From Taklimakanibacter albus (lineage in GTDB: Bacteria; Pseudomonadota; Alphaproteobacteria; Rhizobiales; Aestuariivirgaceae): a stretch of 64,000 nucleotides of DNA. The notes under the pieces are model-generated. The model was given only the letters and a program-made list of their open reading frames with translations. It was not told where the DNA came from and did no database searches. The stretch is from positions 496,001-560,000 of the forward strand of contig NZ_JAENHL010000007.1 of NCBI RefSeq assembly GCF_016595235.1. Direction: 5' to 3'. A program made the position numbers and the translations under genes. Below are positions 27,989 to 37,986 of this stretch, piece by piece. Numbering within the stretch: position 1 is the first letter of the stretch; each line of letters begins with the position of its first letter.

Positions 27989-29365
27989 TCACACTGGGAT
28001 CTTCACGACAGCTCTAAGGCCTCCGAGCGGACTGTCTTCGAGCGTGATGTCGCCACCATGCGAGCGGGCGATGTCGCGGGCGATCGAGAGACCGAGGCCG
28101 GTTCCCGGCTCGTCCTGATTGCGCGCCTCATCGAGCCGGAAGAACGGCCGGAACACGTCCTCGCGCATATTGGCCGGGATGCCTGGCCCGTTGTCATCGA
28201 CGGTGATGTAGAGCCGGCTGCCCTTCACCCTGGCCTTGACGGCAATCTCCTGGCCGAAGCGCGCCGCATTGGCGATCAGGTTGAGCACAAGGCGGCGAAA
28301 CGCATTGGGCTTGACCTTGGCGACGAGATCGGGCGACACGTCGACCTTCACCTGCGAATGCGGCCGGGCGCCGCTTTTCACAGCGCCGGCGACCATCTGC
28401 GCAATATCGCTGGGCTCGGCCTTCTCGCCGCCGGCGCCGCGGGCGAAGTTCATATAGGCTTCGAGCATCGTCTGCATTTCCTCGACATCGCCCTTGAGCG
28501 CCTTCACCTTGGCATCGTCGCCGAGAAAGGCGAGCTCGAGCTTGAAGCGCGTCAGGATGGTGCGCAGATCGTGGCTCACCCCCGCCAGCATCGCCGTGCG
28601 CTGCTCGACATGGCGCTCGATACGATCCTTCATATTGAGGAAGGCTTGCGCCGCCTGACGCACTTCAGTGGCGCCGCGCGGCACGAAATGGCTGACATCG
28701 TGGCCGAGGCCGAAGCTCCGCGCCGCATGGGCGAGCTCGAGGATGGGCTTGATCTGCTTGCGCATGAAGACGATGGCGATGGCGAGCAGGACGAGCGAGG
28801 ACACCAGCATCCACATCAGCAGTGAGTTGGTGTTGGCCGCGAAGGCCCGCTCGTCATTGGGCAGGAACCGGAAGACGGTTCCCTTCTCGGGCTCGACGCG
28901 GATTTCGACGTAGCCCGGATAGCTGGTGCTGTCGATCCAGGCCGGCAGGCCCTCATGATCGAGATAGCGGCTGAGGCGCGTGTCGACGATCGACAGCCAG
29001 GGCGCCGGCTTCGGTGGCGGCAGTGATGCGTTGTTCTCGATCTCGAGCCTCAGGCGCAGGCGCTTGTTCACCATCTCGGTGAAGCCGGCGACCGCCGCGG
29101 GCGTTTTCTCCGTCTTGCCATAGAGCTCGATGACCAGCGAGATATCGCGCGCCAGTGAACGGGCGAGCACCCTCGTCACATTGTCCCAATGGCGGTCGAG
29201 GATGATACCCACCATGATGCTCTGCAAGAGGACGATCGGCGCCACGACGATGATGAGCGAGCGCTGATAGAGCCCGGCCGGAAGATAGCGCTCGAGAAAC
29301 CGGTTGAAACGCCAGTAGAGCGTCGGTCGCTCGATCTTGGGGTCGGTCTCGGTGACGGCACTCAT
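27989..29365 (-). CDS. EnvZ-like sensor histidine kinase
   Basis: A 458-residue membrane sensor kinase. Helix 1 spans about 36-56 and helix 2 about 181-202, enclosing a 120-residue periplasmic sensor. A HAMP linker (about 205-255) follows. The phosphorylated histidine is His265 in AGVSHDLRTILTRFKLEL, the EnvZ-type H-box. N, G1 and G2 boxes are LVLNLIANAARFG, VDDNGPGIP and GTGLGLSIARDIARSHGG. It follows its response regulator by 12 bases and is the last gene of a MarR-regulator-kinase operon. Confidence 0.95.
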   Translation of the reverse strand: MSAVTETDPKIERPTLYWRFNRFLERYLPAGLYQRSLIIVVAPIVLLQSIMVGIILDRHWDNVTRVLARSLARDISLVIELYGKTEKTPAAVAGFTEMVNKRLRLRLEIENNASLPPPKPAPWLSIVDTRLSRYLDHEGLPAWIDSTSYPGYVEIRVEPEKGTVFRFLPNDERAFAANTNSLLMWMLVSSLVLLAIAIVFMRKQIKPILELAHAARSFGLGHDVSHFVPRGATEVRQAAQAFLNMKDRIERHVEQRTAMLAGVSHDLRTILTRFKLELAFLGDDAKVKALKGDVEEMQTMLEAYMNFARGAGGEKAEPSDIAQMVAGAVKSGARPHSQVKVDVSPDLVAKVKPNAFRRLVLNLIANAARFGQEIAVKARVKGSRLYITVDDNGPGIPANMREDVFRPFFRLDEARNQDEPGTGLGLSIARDIARSHGGDITLEDSPLGGLRAVVKIPV

Positions 29366-29377
29366 GCATTTATCCTG

Positions 29378-30061
29378 CTAATCGATATGCAGAGTATAGC
29401 CCGCCCCGCGCACGGTTTGCAGATAAACTGGATTGGACGGATCTTCCTCGATCTTCTGGCGCAGGCGGTTGATCTGGACATCGACGGTGCGTGCATTGTC
29501 CTCCGCCCCATCGGGCGAGAGATCCCCGCGGGTGATCGGCTGACCGGCATTCTGCACGAACAGCCGCAGCAATTCACGCTCACGCGTCGTGAGCTTGACG
29601 AGTTCACCATTGCGCCGGAGCTCGCCGCGCGTCAGGTTGAATTGGCAGGCGCCGAAGCGGACATCGACCCGCTGGTCGGACGGCGGCGCGGAACGGCGCA
29701 GCAGATTCTGCACCCTGAGCAAGAGCTCGCGCGGCTCGAACGGCTTCGGCAGGTAATCGTCGCTGCCCGCCATCAGGCCATTGATGCGATCCTCGATCTC
29801 GGACAGCGCCGAAAGCATGAGGATTGGAATGCGCTCCTTGGCGCCGCGCAACGATTGCGCCAGCGCTGTGCCGCTTTCGCCCGGCATCATCACATCGAGG
29901 ATGAGAAGGTCGAATGCAAGGCCGCGCATCTTCTCGCGCGCCACCGCCGCCGTCGGCGCCACGCTGACGCGAAAGCCATTCTCCGCCAGATAGGACTGCA
30001 GCAGCTCGCGGATACGGCGATCGTCGTCGATCACCAGGATATGCGGCTTCTCCTCACTCAT
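29378..30061 (-). CDS. OmpR-family response regulator
   Basis: A 227-residue regulator. The receiver domain (1-120) has the acidic triad IDDD near residue 12, phospho-acceptor Asp56 in LLILDVMMPGESG and a conserved Lys in DDYLPKPFEPRELL. The C-terminal winged helix ends NPVYLQTVRGAGYTLHID. The ATG at 30061 overlaps the MarR stop by four bases. A MarR gene directly before an OmpR-type regulator recalls petP-petR of Rhodobacter, where PetR controls cytochrome bc1 genes; that function is not shown here. Confidence 0.95.
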   Translation of the reverse strand: MSEEKPHILVIDDDRRIRELLQSYLAENGFRVSVAPTAAVAREKMRGLAFDLLILDVMMPGESGTALAQSLRGAKERIPILMLSALSEIEDRINGLMAGSDDYLPKPFEPRELLLRVQNLLRRSAPPSDQRVDVRFGACQFNLTRGELRRNGELVKLTTRERELLRLFVQNAGQPITRGDLSPDGAEDNARTVDVQINRLRQKIEEDPSNPVYLQTVRGAGYTLHID

Positions 30062-30564
30062 TCCGGCTTGGCCTGTGTCGTGCGGCTGGTGAGCCATTCG
30101 CTCACCGAGCGGCGGTTCTCAGGGTTGATCAGGTGATAGAGCACCTTGCGATAATTGGGTTCGGCTTCTTCCCCCGCCTCGCTGAGCGCGCGGATGATCC
30201 GCTCGGCCTGCGGCGCCATCAGCTTGAGGCGCAAGGCCTCACCTTCCTGGGTGAGGAACAGAAGCCGCTGCCGCCGGTCGGTGTCGCCCGGCCGCTGAAA
30301 GACGAGATCCTTCTCGATGAGATCGCGCAGCACCCGGCCGAGGCTCTGCTTGGTGATGCCCAGGATGCCCAAGAGCTGCGCCACCGTCATGCCAGGGTTG
30401 CGGCCGACAAAATGCACGACGCGATGATGCGCCCGCCCGAATCCCCATTCCTCCAGTATCGCATCGGGATCGCTGGTGAAATCGCGATAGGCAAAGAACA
30501 GGAGCTCGATCAGGCTGACGATTTCCTCGTCGCCCACATCGTGCTCAGAAATTATGTCAGCCAT
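30058..30564 (-). CDS. MarR-family transcriptional regulator
   Basis: A 168-residue winged-helix dimeric regulator, PetP-like. The DNA-binding region is VAQLLGILGITKQSLGRVLRDLIEKD, followed by the wing GDTDRRQRLLFLTQEG with the typical DxRxR pattern. It is first in the coupled operon with the response regulator and the EnvZ-like kinase and is divergent from ilvE. The 158-base region between it and ilvE must hold both promoters. Confidence 0.93.
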   Translation of the reverse strand: MADIISEHDVGDEEIVSLIELLFFAYRDFTSDPDAILEEWGFGRAHHRVVHFVGRNPGMTVAQLLGILGITKQSLGRVLRDLIEKDLVFQRPGDTDRRQRLLFLTQEGEALRLKLMAPQAERIIRALSEAGEEAEPNYRKVLYHLINPENRRSVSEWLTSRTTQAKPE

Positions 30565-30722
30565 ATTGACGTATTTTCCGAAGTTTGTTACAAGACATCA
30601 CAATCGCAAGAAACCTTGTTGCGTCATCAGGGCCGAATATTCGGACAGCCGTGATGACATATAGGCCGAACCGAGGCTGCGTGCAAAAATGCCGAGCAGC
30701 CGGATAGATGGGAGTAGCTGCC

Positions 30723-31610
30723 ATGTCGATCGTTCCTTTTGACCAGCGTGAAGGCGTCATCTGGATGAATGGCGAATTCGTGCCGTGGAAGGACGCCAAG
30801 GTCCATGTACTCACCCATGGCCTGCATTATGGCAGCGGCGTCTTCGAGGGCGAGCGCGCTTATGGCGGCGAGATTTTCAAGCTCACCGAGCATACGCAGC
30901 GCCTCTTCGACTCCGCCGAGATGCTCGACATGAAGATCCCCTTCACCGTCGCCGAGATCGACGCCGCCTGCCGCGAGACGCTGAAGCGTCAAGGCTTCGC
31001 CGACGCCTATGTCCGCCCCATCGTCTGGCGCGGCTCGGAAATGATGGGCGTCGCCGCCCAGAACACCAAGATCAATGTCGCCATCGCCATCTGGCAGTGG
31101 CCGTCCTATTTCGATCCGACGCAGCTCGAAAAGGGCATCCGTCTCGACATCGCGGAATTCCGCCGTCCCGACCCGATGACCGCGCCGTCCAAGGCCAAGG
31201 CCGTCGGCCTCTATATGATCTGCACCATCTCCAAGCATAAGGCCGAGCGCAAAGGTTATGCCGATGCGATGATGCTCGACTGGCGTGGCCAGGTCGCCGA
31301 ATGCACCGGCGCCAATATCTTCTTCGTGAAGAATGGTGAGATCCACACGCCGACGCCGGACTGCTTCCTCGATGGCATCACGCGGCGCACCGTCATCGGC
31401 CTCGCTCAGAAGCGTCAGCTCAAGGTGATCGAGCGCGCCATCATGCCGGAGGAGCTTGCGGGCTTCGAGCAGTGTTTCATCGTCGGCACCGCCGCCGAAG
31501 TGACCCCGGTCGGCGAGATCGGCCCCTACAAGTTCAGCGTCGGCGACCTGACCCGGACGCTGCGCGTCGACTATCTCAACGAAGTGCAGCCGAAGAAGAA
31601 GGCGGCCTGA
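30723..31610 (+). CDS. ilvE: Branched-chain amino-acid aminotransferase
   Basis: A 295-residue fold-type IV PLP transaminase interconverting leucine, isoleucine and valine with their 2-oxo acids. Landmarks are LTHGLHYGSGVFEGERAY near the N terminus, the PLP-lysine region ISKHKAERKGYADAMMLD, and ECTGANIFFVKNGEIHTPTP. The ATG at 30723 has ggag nine bases upstream; an in-frame ATG at 30708 is less well placed. It is monocistronic, closed by a strong terminator at 31634. Confidence 0.95.
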   Translation: MSIVPFDQREGVIWMNGEFVPWKDAKVHVLTHGLHYGSGVFEGERAYGGEIFKLTEHTQRLFDSAEMLDMKIPFTVAEIDAACRETLKRQGFADAYVRPIVWRGSEMMGVAAQNTKINVAIAIWQWPSYFDPTQLEKGIRLDIAEFRRPDPMTAPSKAKAVGLYMICTISKHKAERKGYADAMMLDWRGQVAECTGANIFFVKNGEIHTPTPDCFLDGITRRTVIGLAQKRQLKVIERAIMPEELAGFEQCFIVGTAAEVTPVGEIGPYKFSVGDLTRTLRVDYLNEVQPKKKAA

Positions 31611-31633
31611 GGGTTTTCATCAAGTAACGAATT

Positions 31634-31667
31634 CGCGCGGAAGCACCTTCCGCGCGCTTTTTGTTTT
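31634..31667 (+). terminator. Strong intrinsic terminator of ilvE
   Basis: A perfect 10-base-pair stem, cgcgcggaag (31634-31643) with cttccgcgcg (31647-31656), closes a 3-base loop. It is followed by ctttttgtttt. It lies 24 bases after the ilvE stop and is the clearest rho-independent terminator in the window. Confidence 0.92.
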
Positions 31668-31728
31668 CGCAAAACCCGCCATGCCTTGGTGGTAGCGACT
31701 GACCGCTTCGATACGAGGATCGCGAGGC

Positions 31729-31983
31729 CTATCCTCCGGTCACCGGTGGGAAGAAGGCGATCTCGCGGGCGCCCGTGATCGGTGCGTCGAGGGGCGCATG
31801 CGCCTGGTCGATGGCGGCGCGGATGATGCGCGGGTCGGCGAAAGCCGAGGCATAGGCCTCGTCGCGGCCTTTCAAAAAATCGATCAGCATGCTGACGGTC
31901 GTGATTTCGGCCGGGAGAGCGATCTCCTCTTCCCCCTTGCCGATGATCTGACGCATGCGAGCGAAATAGAGGAGTTTTGTCAC
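31729..31983 (-). CDS. moaD: Molybdopterin synthase small subunit MoaD
   Basis: An 84-residue ubiquitin-fold sulfur carrier for molybdopterin synthesis. It starts KLLYFARMRQIIGKGEEEI and ends in the required PPVTGG, whose terminal glycine becomes the thiocarboxylate. The start is GTG at 31983, overlapping the pgsA stop as GTGA, so it is coupled to pgsA. The partner subunit moaE, which usually follows moaD in related genomes, is missing from the next 100 bases; ilvE and its terminator face it instead. Confidence 0.92.
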   Translation of the reverse strand: MTKLLYFARMRQIIGKGEEEIALPAEITTVSMLIDFLKGRDEAYASAFADPRIIRAAIDQAHAPLDAPITGAREIAFFPPVTGG

Positions 31984-32588
31984 TTGTCGTCCATCACATG
32001 GCCGATGCCGGCGCGGAAGTAGTCGTAGCCTGTATAGAGGGTGAGCGCCGCGGCGATCCACAGGCAGAACAGGCCGAACTCGCTGACATAAGGCACGATC
32101 TTGTCACCGGCAGGCCCGGCGATGAGGAAGCCGATGGAGATCAATTGCACCGTGGTCTTCCATTTGGCAACCTTGGTGACCGGCACGGAGACGCGCAGCT
32201 CGGCCAGGAATTCACGCAGGCCCGACACCAGCACCTCGCGGGTGAGGATGATGATGGCGGCCCAGATATGGGCGTCATCGATGGTCCGGTCGGTGGTGAG
32301 CACCAGGAGCACCACCGCCACCAGCACCTTGTCGGCGATCGGGTCGAGCATGCGCCCAAGCGCCGATTGCTGGCCCCAACGCCTCGCCAGATATCCATCG
32401 AAGAAATCCGTAATGGCGGCGGCGATGAAGAGAGCGAGCGCCGTCCAGCGCGCCGCATCGCCGCCCCAAAGGACGAGGCCCGCGACCACCGGCACGGCGA
32501 TGAGCCGGCCATAGGTGAGCAAATTGGGCAGGCTCAGCGCATGGCGCTGGCTTTCTTTCTGGGCCAATTTGGTCACCGCGTCGCTCAT
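31980..32588 (-). CDS. pgsA: CDP-diacylglycerol-glycerol-3-phosphate phosphatidyltransferase
   Basis: Inner-membrane enzyme that makes phosphatidylglycerol phosphate, the precursor of phosphatidylglycerol used also by Lgt. 202 residues with several hydrophobic helices. The CDP-alcohol phosphotransferase signature is [20 protein letters not shown] followed by PIADKV, with all the Asp and Gly positions intact. It overlaps uvrC upstream and moaD downstream by four bases each. Confidence 0.95.
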   Translation of the reverse strand: MSDAVTKLAQKESQRHALSLPNLLTYGRLIAVPVVAGLVLWGGDAARWTALALFIAAAITDFFDGYLARRWGQQSALGRMLDPIADKVLVAVVLLVLTTDRTIDDAHIWAAIIILTREVLVSGLREFLAELRVSVPVTKVAKWKTTVQLISIGFLIAGPAGDKIVPYVSEFGLFCLWIAAALTLYTGYDYFRAGIGHVMDDK

Positions 32589-34510
32589 GAAGCGCCCTCG
32601 TGGAAGTGGTCATAGATAGCCTGGGCCAGAGCGTAATTCACCCCTTCAACCTTTGCCAAATCGGCAAGGCTGGCCCGCGCCACCGCTTTGGCCGATCCAA
32701 ATGCCTGTAATAAGGCTTTTTTGCGAGTCGGGCCAATGCCGGCGATCTCGTCGAGCGGGTTGAGCGAGATCGCCTTGGCGCGCTTGGCCCGGTGGCTGCC
32801 GATGGCGAAGCGGTGCGCCTCGTCCCGGAGCCGCTGAATATAGTAAAGAACCGGATCGCGCGCCTCGATCATGAAGGACGGCTTGTCCGGCACATAGAAG
32901 TGCTCCCGGCCGGCATCACGGTCGGGTCCTTTGGCGACGCCGGCGATGCAGAGATCGGCAATGCCGAGATCGGCCAGCACGGTGCGCGCCGCGCTAAGCT
33001 GGCCCTGCCCGCCGTCAATGAGCACCAGATCCGGCCAGGCCTGCGGCTGGTCCGGGCCGGCCTCACTGGCGGGCTCGCGTTCACCATGTTCCTTGAGGAG
33101 CCGCGAGAAGCGCCGCGTCAGCACCTCGCGCATCATGCCGAAATCGTCTCCGGGGGTAAGGTCCTCGGCCCGGATATTGAACTTGCGGTATTGCGATTTG
33201 AGGAAGCCTTCGGCGCCGGCCACGATCATGCCGCCCACCGCTTGCGCGCCCTGGATATGGGAGTTGTCATAGACCTCGATGCGCCGCGGCGGCTCGGCGA
33301 GGCCAAAAACACGCGCCACCCCGGCGAGGAGCTTCGCTTGCGAGGAGGACTCGGCAAGCTTGCGGCCCATGGCCTCACGCGCATTGGTGACGGCGTGCTC
33401 GACCAGCGCCCGCTTCTCGCCCCGCTGCGGCACCGCGATCTCGACCTTGCGCCCGGCATGGGTGGCGAGCGCCTCTTCGAGAAGCGCCGTCTCCTCGATC
33501 TCGTGCGACAGCAGGATCAAGGGTGGAATGGGCTTGTCGTCATAGAACTGCGCCAGGAACGAGCCCAGCACCTCGGCCACCGGCAGCGACTTGTCGGCGC
33601 GCGGGAAATACGGCCGGTTGCCCCAGTTCTGGCCGGCGCGGAAGAAGAACACCTGGATGCAGGTCTGCCCGCCTTCCTGCGCGAGACCGAAGACATCGGC
33701 CTCCTCCACCCCTTGCGGGTTGATGCCCTGCTCGGAGGTGACGAAGCTCATCGCCTGGATGCGATCGCGATAACGCGCCGCGCTTTCGAAATCGAGCCGC
33801 TCGGAGGCCTCTTCCATCAGCTTGGCGAGCTCGGCTTTCACCGTCTTGCTCTTGCCGTTGAGAAAGGCTTCCGCTTCCTTGACCAGCTCATTATAGGGGC
33901 CAGGCTCGATCACGCCTGTGCACGGCGCCGAGCATCGCTTGATCTGATAGAGAAGGCAGGGCCGCGTGCGGTTCTCATAGACGCTGTCGGTGCAGGAGCG
34001 CAGAAGAAAGGCCTTCTGCAGGGCATTGATGGTGCGGTTGACCGCCCCCGCCGAGGCGAAGGGGCCGAAATAATTGCCTTTATGCGAGCGGGCGCCGCGG
34101 TGTTTGACGATCTGGGCGACCTCGTGATCCTTGCGGATGAGGATATAGGGAAAGGACTTGTCGTCGCGCAGCGAGACATTGAAGCGCGGCCTGAGCTTCT
34201 TGATCAGATTGGCTTCAAGGAGCAGCGCTTCCGCTTCGGTCTCCGTCGTTACGAATTCCATCGTCGCGGTCAGCGAGATCATCGCCGCGATGCGGTTGCT
34301 ATGCCCGCCAAGCCGGACATAGTTCGAAACGCGGTTCTTCAGGCTGCGCGCCTTGCCGACATAGAGGACGTCACCCTTGACGTCGAACATCCGGTAGACG
34401 CCGGGCCGGTTGGGCAACGTCTTCAGATGGGCGCGGATCACATGCGGGCCGGGGCCCTCTTTGACGCCCTCCTCACCTTCTTCCGCAATAATGTCTTCCG
34501 GTTCGTCCAT
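32585..34510 (-). CDS. uvrC: Excinuclease ABC subunit C
   Basis: Nucleotide-excision-repair endonuclease that cuts both sides of a lesion with UvrB. 641 residues. The N-terminal GIY-YIG domain ([20 protein letters not shown]) makes the 3' cut; a UVR motif lies near residue 210. The C-terminal RNase-H-like domain contains [17 protein letters not shown] and makes the 5' cut, and helix-hairpin-helix motifs end the protein ([20 protein letters not shown]). The ATG at 34510 is taken; the frame extends to a TTG 36 bases upstream. It is first in uvrC-pgsA-moaD. Confidence 0.97.
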   Translation of the reverse strand: MDEPEDIIAEEGEEGVKEGPGPHVIRAHLKTLPNRPGVYRMFDVKGDVLYVGKARSLKNRVSNYVRLGGHSNRIAAMISLTATMEFVTTETEAEALLLEANLIKKLRPRFNVSLRDDKSFPYILIRKDHEVAQIVKHRGARSHKGNYFGPFASAGAVNRTINALQKAFLLRSCTDSVYENRTRPCLLYQIKRCSAPCTGVIEPGPYNELVKEAEAFLNGKSKTVKAELAKLMEEASERLDFESAARYRDRIQAMSFVTSEQGINPQGVEEADVFGLAQEGGQTCIQVFFFRAGQNWGNRPYFPRADKSLPVAEVLGSFLAQFYDDKPIPPLILLSHEIEETALLEEALATHAGRKVEIAVPQRGEKRALVEHAVTNAREAMGRKLAESSSQAKLLAGVARVFGLAEPPRRIEVYDNSHIQGAQAVGGMIVAGAEGFLKSQYRKFNIRAEDLTPGDDFGMMREVLTRRFSRLLKEHGEREPASEAGPDQPQAWPDLVLIDGGQGQLSAARTVLADLGIADLCIAGVAKGPDRDAGREHFYVPDKPSFMIEARDPVLYYIQRLRDEAHRFAIGSHRAKRAKAISLNPLDEIAGIGPTRKKALLQAFGSAKAVARASLADLAKVEGVNYALAQAIYDHFHEGAS

Positions 34511-34582
34511 GGGCCCCAATATCGTGATTCTGCGAGGTTTTCGCAAATAGCACGATGGCCTGCCGGGAAATGGCAGGACGGA

Positions 34583-34630
34583 GCGCGTGATCAGGAAAAG
34601 TGGATGCCGGTTTTCCGTCCGATCACGCGC
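34583..34630. repeat. Intergenic palindromic repeat, copy 2
   Basis: Perfect 10-base outer arms gcgcgtgatc (34583-34592) and gatcacgcgc (34621-34630), with inner arms ggaaaa and ttttcc. Read on the minus strand the core is aaaaccgg, four bases, then ccacttttcc, the same design as the 27938-27985 copy. It lies between the clpP stop and the uvrC start on the minus strand, so it may end the ArsR-SRPBCC-ClpP transcript. Confidence 0.75.
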
Positions 34631-34652
34631 AAACAGAGATGACGACGCAGCG

Positions 34653-35255
34653 TCAGGCGGCGGCTTGGCCGACCCTCACCTCATAGACATGGTCGACAAG
34701 GCCCCAGTTCTTCGCCTCCTCGGCCGTCAGGAAGAAATCGCGGTCGAGGGTACGCTCGACCTCCTCCAGGCTGCGTTTACAGTGCTTGGCATAGAGGCCG
34801 ATCATCCGCTTCTTCATCTTGACGATGTCCTCGGCGTGGCGCTCGATGTCCGAGGCTTGGCCCTGGAAGCCGCCTGAGGGCTGGTGCAGCAGGATGCGGG
34901 CATTGGGCAGCGAGATGCGCTTGCCCGGCGCGCCCGCCATCAGCAGGAACGACGCCATCGAGGCGGCGAAGCCCATGCACACCGTGGAGACCGGGCATTT
35001 GATATATTGCATCGTGTCATAGATCGCGAAACCGCTCGTCACCACGCCACCCGGCGAATTGATATACATGGCGATTTCCTTGCCCGGCGCCTCGGCTTCG
35101 AGGAACAGCAATTGCGCGCAGATGATCGCCGACATGTTGTCGTCGATCTGGCCGTTGAGGAAGATGATGCGTTCACGCAGCAGCCTGGAGAAGATGTCGA
35201 ACGAGCGCTCGCCACGGCTCGACTGCTCGACGACGACGGGGACGAAGTTGCTCAT
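34653..35255 (-). CDS. ClpP-family serine protease subunit, orphan paralogue
   Basis: A 200-residue ClpP protease subunit. The catalytic triad is intact: Ser99 ([11 protein letters not shown]), His124 (LLHQPSGG) and Asp173 ([10 protein letters not shown]). The handle helix region is normal. It is not next to clpX or lon, unlike the main alphaproteobacterial clpP. Instead it is the third gene of an operon with an ArsR regulator and an SRPBCC protein (4-base overlap). That makes it a probable second ClpP whose amount is set by the ArsR switch. Which ATPase it works with is unknown. Confidence 0.9.
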   Translation of the reverse strand: MSNFVPVVVEQSSRGERSFDIFSRLLRERIIFLNGQIDDNMSAIICAQLLFLEAEAPGKEIAMYINSPGGVVTSGFAIYDTMQYIKCPVSTVCMGFAASMASFLLMAGAPGKRISLPNARILLHQPSGGFQGQASDIERHAEDIVKMKKRMIGLYAKHCKRSLEEVERTLDRDFFLTAEEAKNWGLVDHVYEVRVGQAAA

Positions 35256-35611
35256 GCCGCCCTCATCATCAGCATGGCGCCGTTGTCATTGGCGGCCTGG
35301 AGGGCGACGGTCGCAAAGCCCGCATGGACGATGCGCAAGTGCGTGCCGCCCGCGTCGGTCGGCGAAAGCTCGAAAGTGACGACGGTGTCGAGGCCCTGGC
35401 CGAAGCCGTCGCGTTCATCGTCCCGGCTCCTCCAGGAACAGCGCAAGAACCGCTCGGGCTCGGCCTCCAGGACGCGGCAATCGACGTCATCGGGCACCAG
35501 CCACTGGGCAACGAGATCCGGCTCGGTCAGCGCCCGCCATACTTTCTGGGGCCTTTCTTCGAGATCATATTCGCTGACGATCACATCATCCGACTTGGTT
35601 TGGCTGGTCAT
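35252..35611 (-). CDS. SRPBCC/AHSA1-domain protein
   Basis: A 119-residue START-like ligand-binding fold related to the activator of Hsp90 ATPase C-domain. It opens [20 protein letters not shown], the family signature, then [10 protein letters not shown]. Such proteins are very often encoded directly after an ArsR repressor, as here, and their ligands are mostly unknown. It is shorter than the usual 140-160 residues because the C-terminal helix is trimmed. It overlaps arsR and clpP by four bases on each side. Confidence 0.88.
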   Translation of the reverse strand: MTSQTKSDDVIVSEYDLEERPQKVWRALTEPDLVAQWLVPDDVDCRVLEAEPERFLRCSWRSRDDERDGFGQGLDTVVTFELSPTDAGGTHLRIVHAGFATVALQAANDNGAMLMMRAA

Positions 35612-35931
35612 GGATCCATTCCCTTGAGGACATCTTTCAGTTTCTCGATCCGCTCGGGCCAGAAGGCCCGGTAACGCTTGACCCAGCTCAGTAGCGGCGC
35701 GATGCCCTTGGGATCGGCGCGGTAATAGGCGAAGCGGCCTTCTCGGCGCTCGGCTACGAGCCCCGCCCCTTTGAGCGCCGCCAGGTGCTGCGAGATGGCG
35801 GGCTGCGACACCGCGAAATGGCTCTTGAGCTCCCCGACACTCATTTCCCGCGCCGCCACCCTTTCAAGGACGGCGCGCCGTGTCGGATCCGCCAGAGCGC
35901 GGAAGACCTCAGATTCGATCATGCTCAACAT
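35608..35931 (-). CDS. ArsR-family transcriptional repressor
   Basis: A 107-residue winged-helix repressor. The DNA-recognition region is ELKSHFAVSQPAISQHLAAL, preceded by ALADPTRRAVLERVA. The metal-binding ELCVCDL box of true arsenic sensors is absent, so it belongs to the SRPBCC-linked group that does not use the classical metal site. ATG at 35931 directly abuts a palindromic operator, suggesting a very short or absent leader; ATG at 35922 is the alternative. Confidence 0.92.
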   Translation of the reverse strand: MLSMIESEVFRALADPTRRAVLERVAAREMSVGELKSHFAVSQPAISQHLAALKGAGLVAERREGRFAYYRADPKGIAPLLSWVKRYRAFWPERIEKLKDVLKGMDP

Positions 35932-35947
35932 ATAAGTACACACTTAT
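35932..35947. promoter_or_regulatory. Palindromic operator for the ArsR operon
   Basis: ATAAGT-ACAC-ACTTAT is a perfect inverted repeat with 6-base arms touching the arsR start codon. It is AT-rich in a GC-rich setting. Its position would block RNA polymerase, fitting autorepression by the ArsR protein. Confidence 0.65.
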
Positions 35948-36048
35948 GCAAAAGGCAAGCCTCATCACAATCGCGGGAGCCGGAGCCTTCGGCATTGTTC
36001 CTGAGACTTCACCCCTTAAGCTTGGCGTGACGGCCCTAGGAGGAGCAT

Positions 36049-36399
36049 ATGCGCGCAAAACTGGTCACCTCCCTCGTCTTCCTGATCGGCGCCACCGCCG
36101 CCGCCTCGGCACATCATGGTTGGGGCAGCTACGACTCGGCCAAGAAGTTCACCATCGAAGCGCCGGTCGAAATGATCGCCTGGCAGAACCCGCATGCCCA
36201 TGTGATGCTCAAATACCAGGACGCGACCTGGGAGATCACCTTGGCGCCGATCTCACGCATGCAGAACCGTGGCCTGAGCGAGGAGATGCTGAAGGCCGGC
36301 ACGGTCATCACCGCCGAAGGTTATCCCTCGACCAGGCGCGAGCATGAGATGCGGGCAGAGCGCATCACCGTCGGCGGCAAGGTCTTTGAGATGCGCTGA
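36049..36399 (+). CDS. Exported DUF6152-family protein
   Basis: A 116-residue protein with a signal peptide (AKLVTSLVFLIGATAAASA), then AHHGWGSYDSAKKFTIEAPV. The mature 97 residues form a small beta-rich domain with PHAHVMLKY, the pattern of DUF6152. The histidines just after the cleavage site (HH) could bind a metal, but this is a guess. aggagg sits just before the ATG. It is followed after six bases by a membrane protein and probably works with it. Confidence 0.8.
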   Translation: MRAKLVTSLVFLIGATAAASAHHGWGSYDSAKKFTIEAPVEMIAWQNPHAHVMLKYQDATWEITLAPISRMQNRGLSEEMLKAGTVITAEGYPSTRREHEMRAERITVGGKVFEMR

Positions 36400-36405
36400 C
36401 CGCAA

Positions 36406-36873
36406 ATGTGGGAGAGTTTCCTCCAGGGCCTTGAATTCTCGAGCCTCGGTTTTGCCGCGCGGGGATCGGTCTGGCTCTATCCGCTCGCCAATCTCTGCCA
36501 CGTGGTCGGCGCCAGCTTGCTGGTGGGCGCGATCCTGGTTTTCGACATCCTGCTGCTGCGCAACCGCTTCGACCTCGCGGCCACGATCTCGCCCGTGGCC
36601 CTCGGCGTCGCGGCGACTGGCCTCGTCCTGCTCCTGGTCACCGGGCCGGTCATGTTCAGCGCCGAAGCGACGGCCTTCGGGCGCAACCCGATCTTCCTCG
36701 CCAAGATGGCTTTCATCACAGCGGGTTTCGCCAATCTCGCCTTCTATCATTGGGCCAGACGAAGAGCGGTTCTCACGCCGGCGATCCCCGCCAATGCCCG
36801 CTTTCATGCCGCCTTTTCCGCCGGCATCTGGATCCTGGCCGTCATCGCCGGCCGCTCGATCGCCTATGTCTGA
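36406..36873 (+). CDS. DUF6644-like four-helix membrane protein
   Basis: A 155-residue integral membrane protein with four hydrophobic helices. It opens MWESFLQGLEFSSLGFAARG, then WLYPLANLCHVVGASLLVGA, the pattern of the DUF6644 group found beside DUF6152 genes. A conserved His in the first helix (LCHVVG) and another later (FYHWAR) could ligate haem or metal, as in some DUF2214-like proteins. Co-transcribed with the exported DUF6152 protein. Function unknown. Confidence 0.7.
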   Translation: MWESFLQGLEFSSLGFAARGSVWLYPLANLCHVVGASLLVGAILVFDILLLRNRFDLAATISPVALGVAATGLVLLLVTGPVMFSAEATAFGRNPIFLAKMAFITAGFANLAFYHWARRRAVLTPAIPANARFHAAFSAGIWILAVIAGRSIAYV

Positions 36874-36921
36874 GAATTTGAATCTATTTCTGAGCTTGCG
36901 CCGCTAAGCAGTTGAAGCGAC

Positions 36922-37972
<1,051 letters not shown>

Positions 37973-37986
<14 letters not shown>

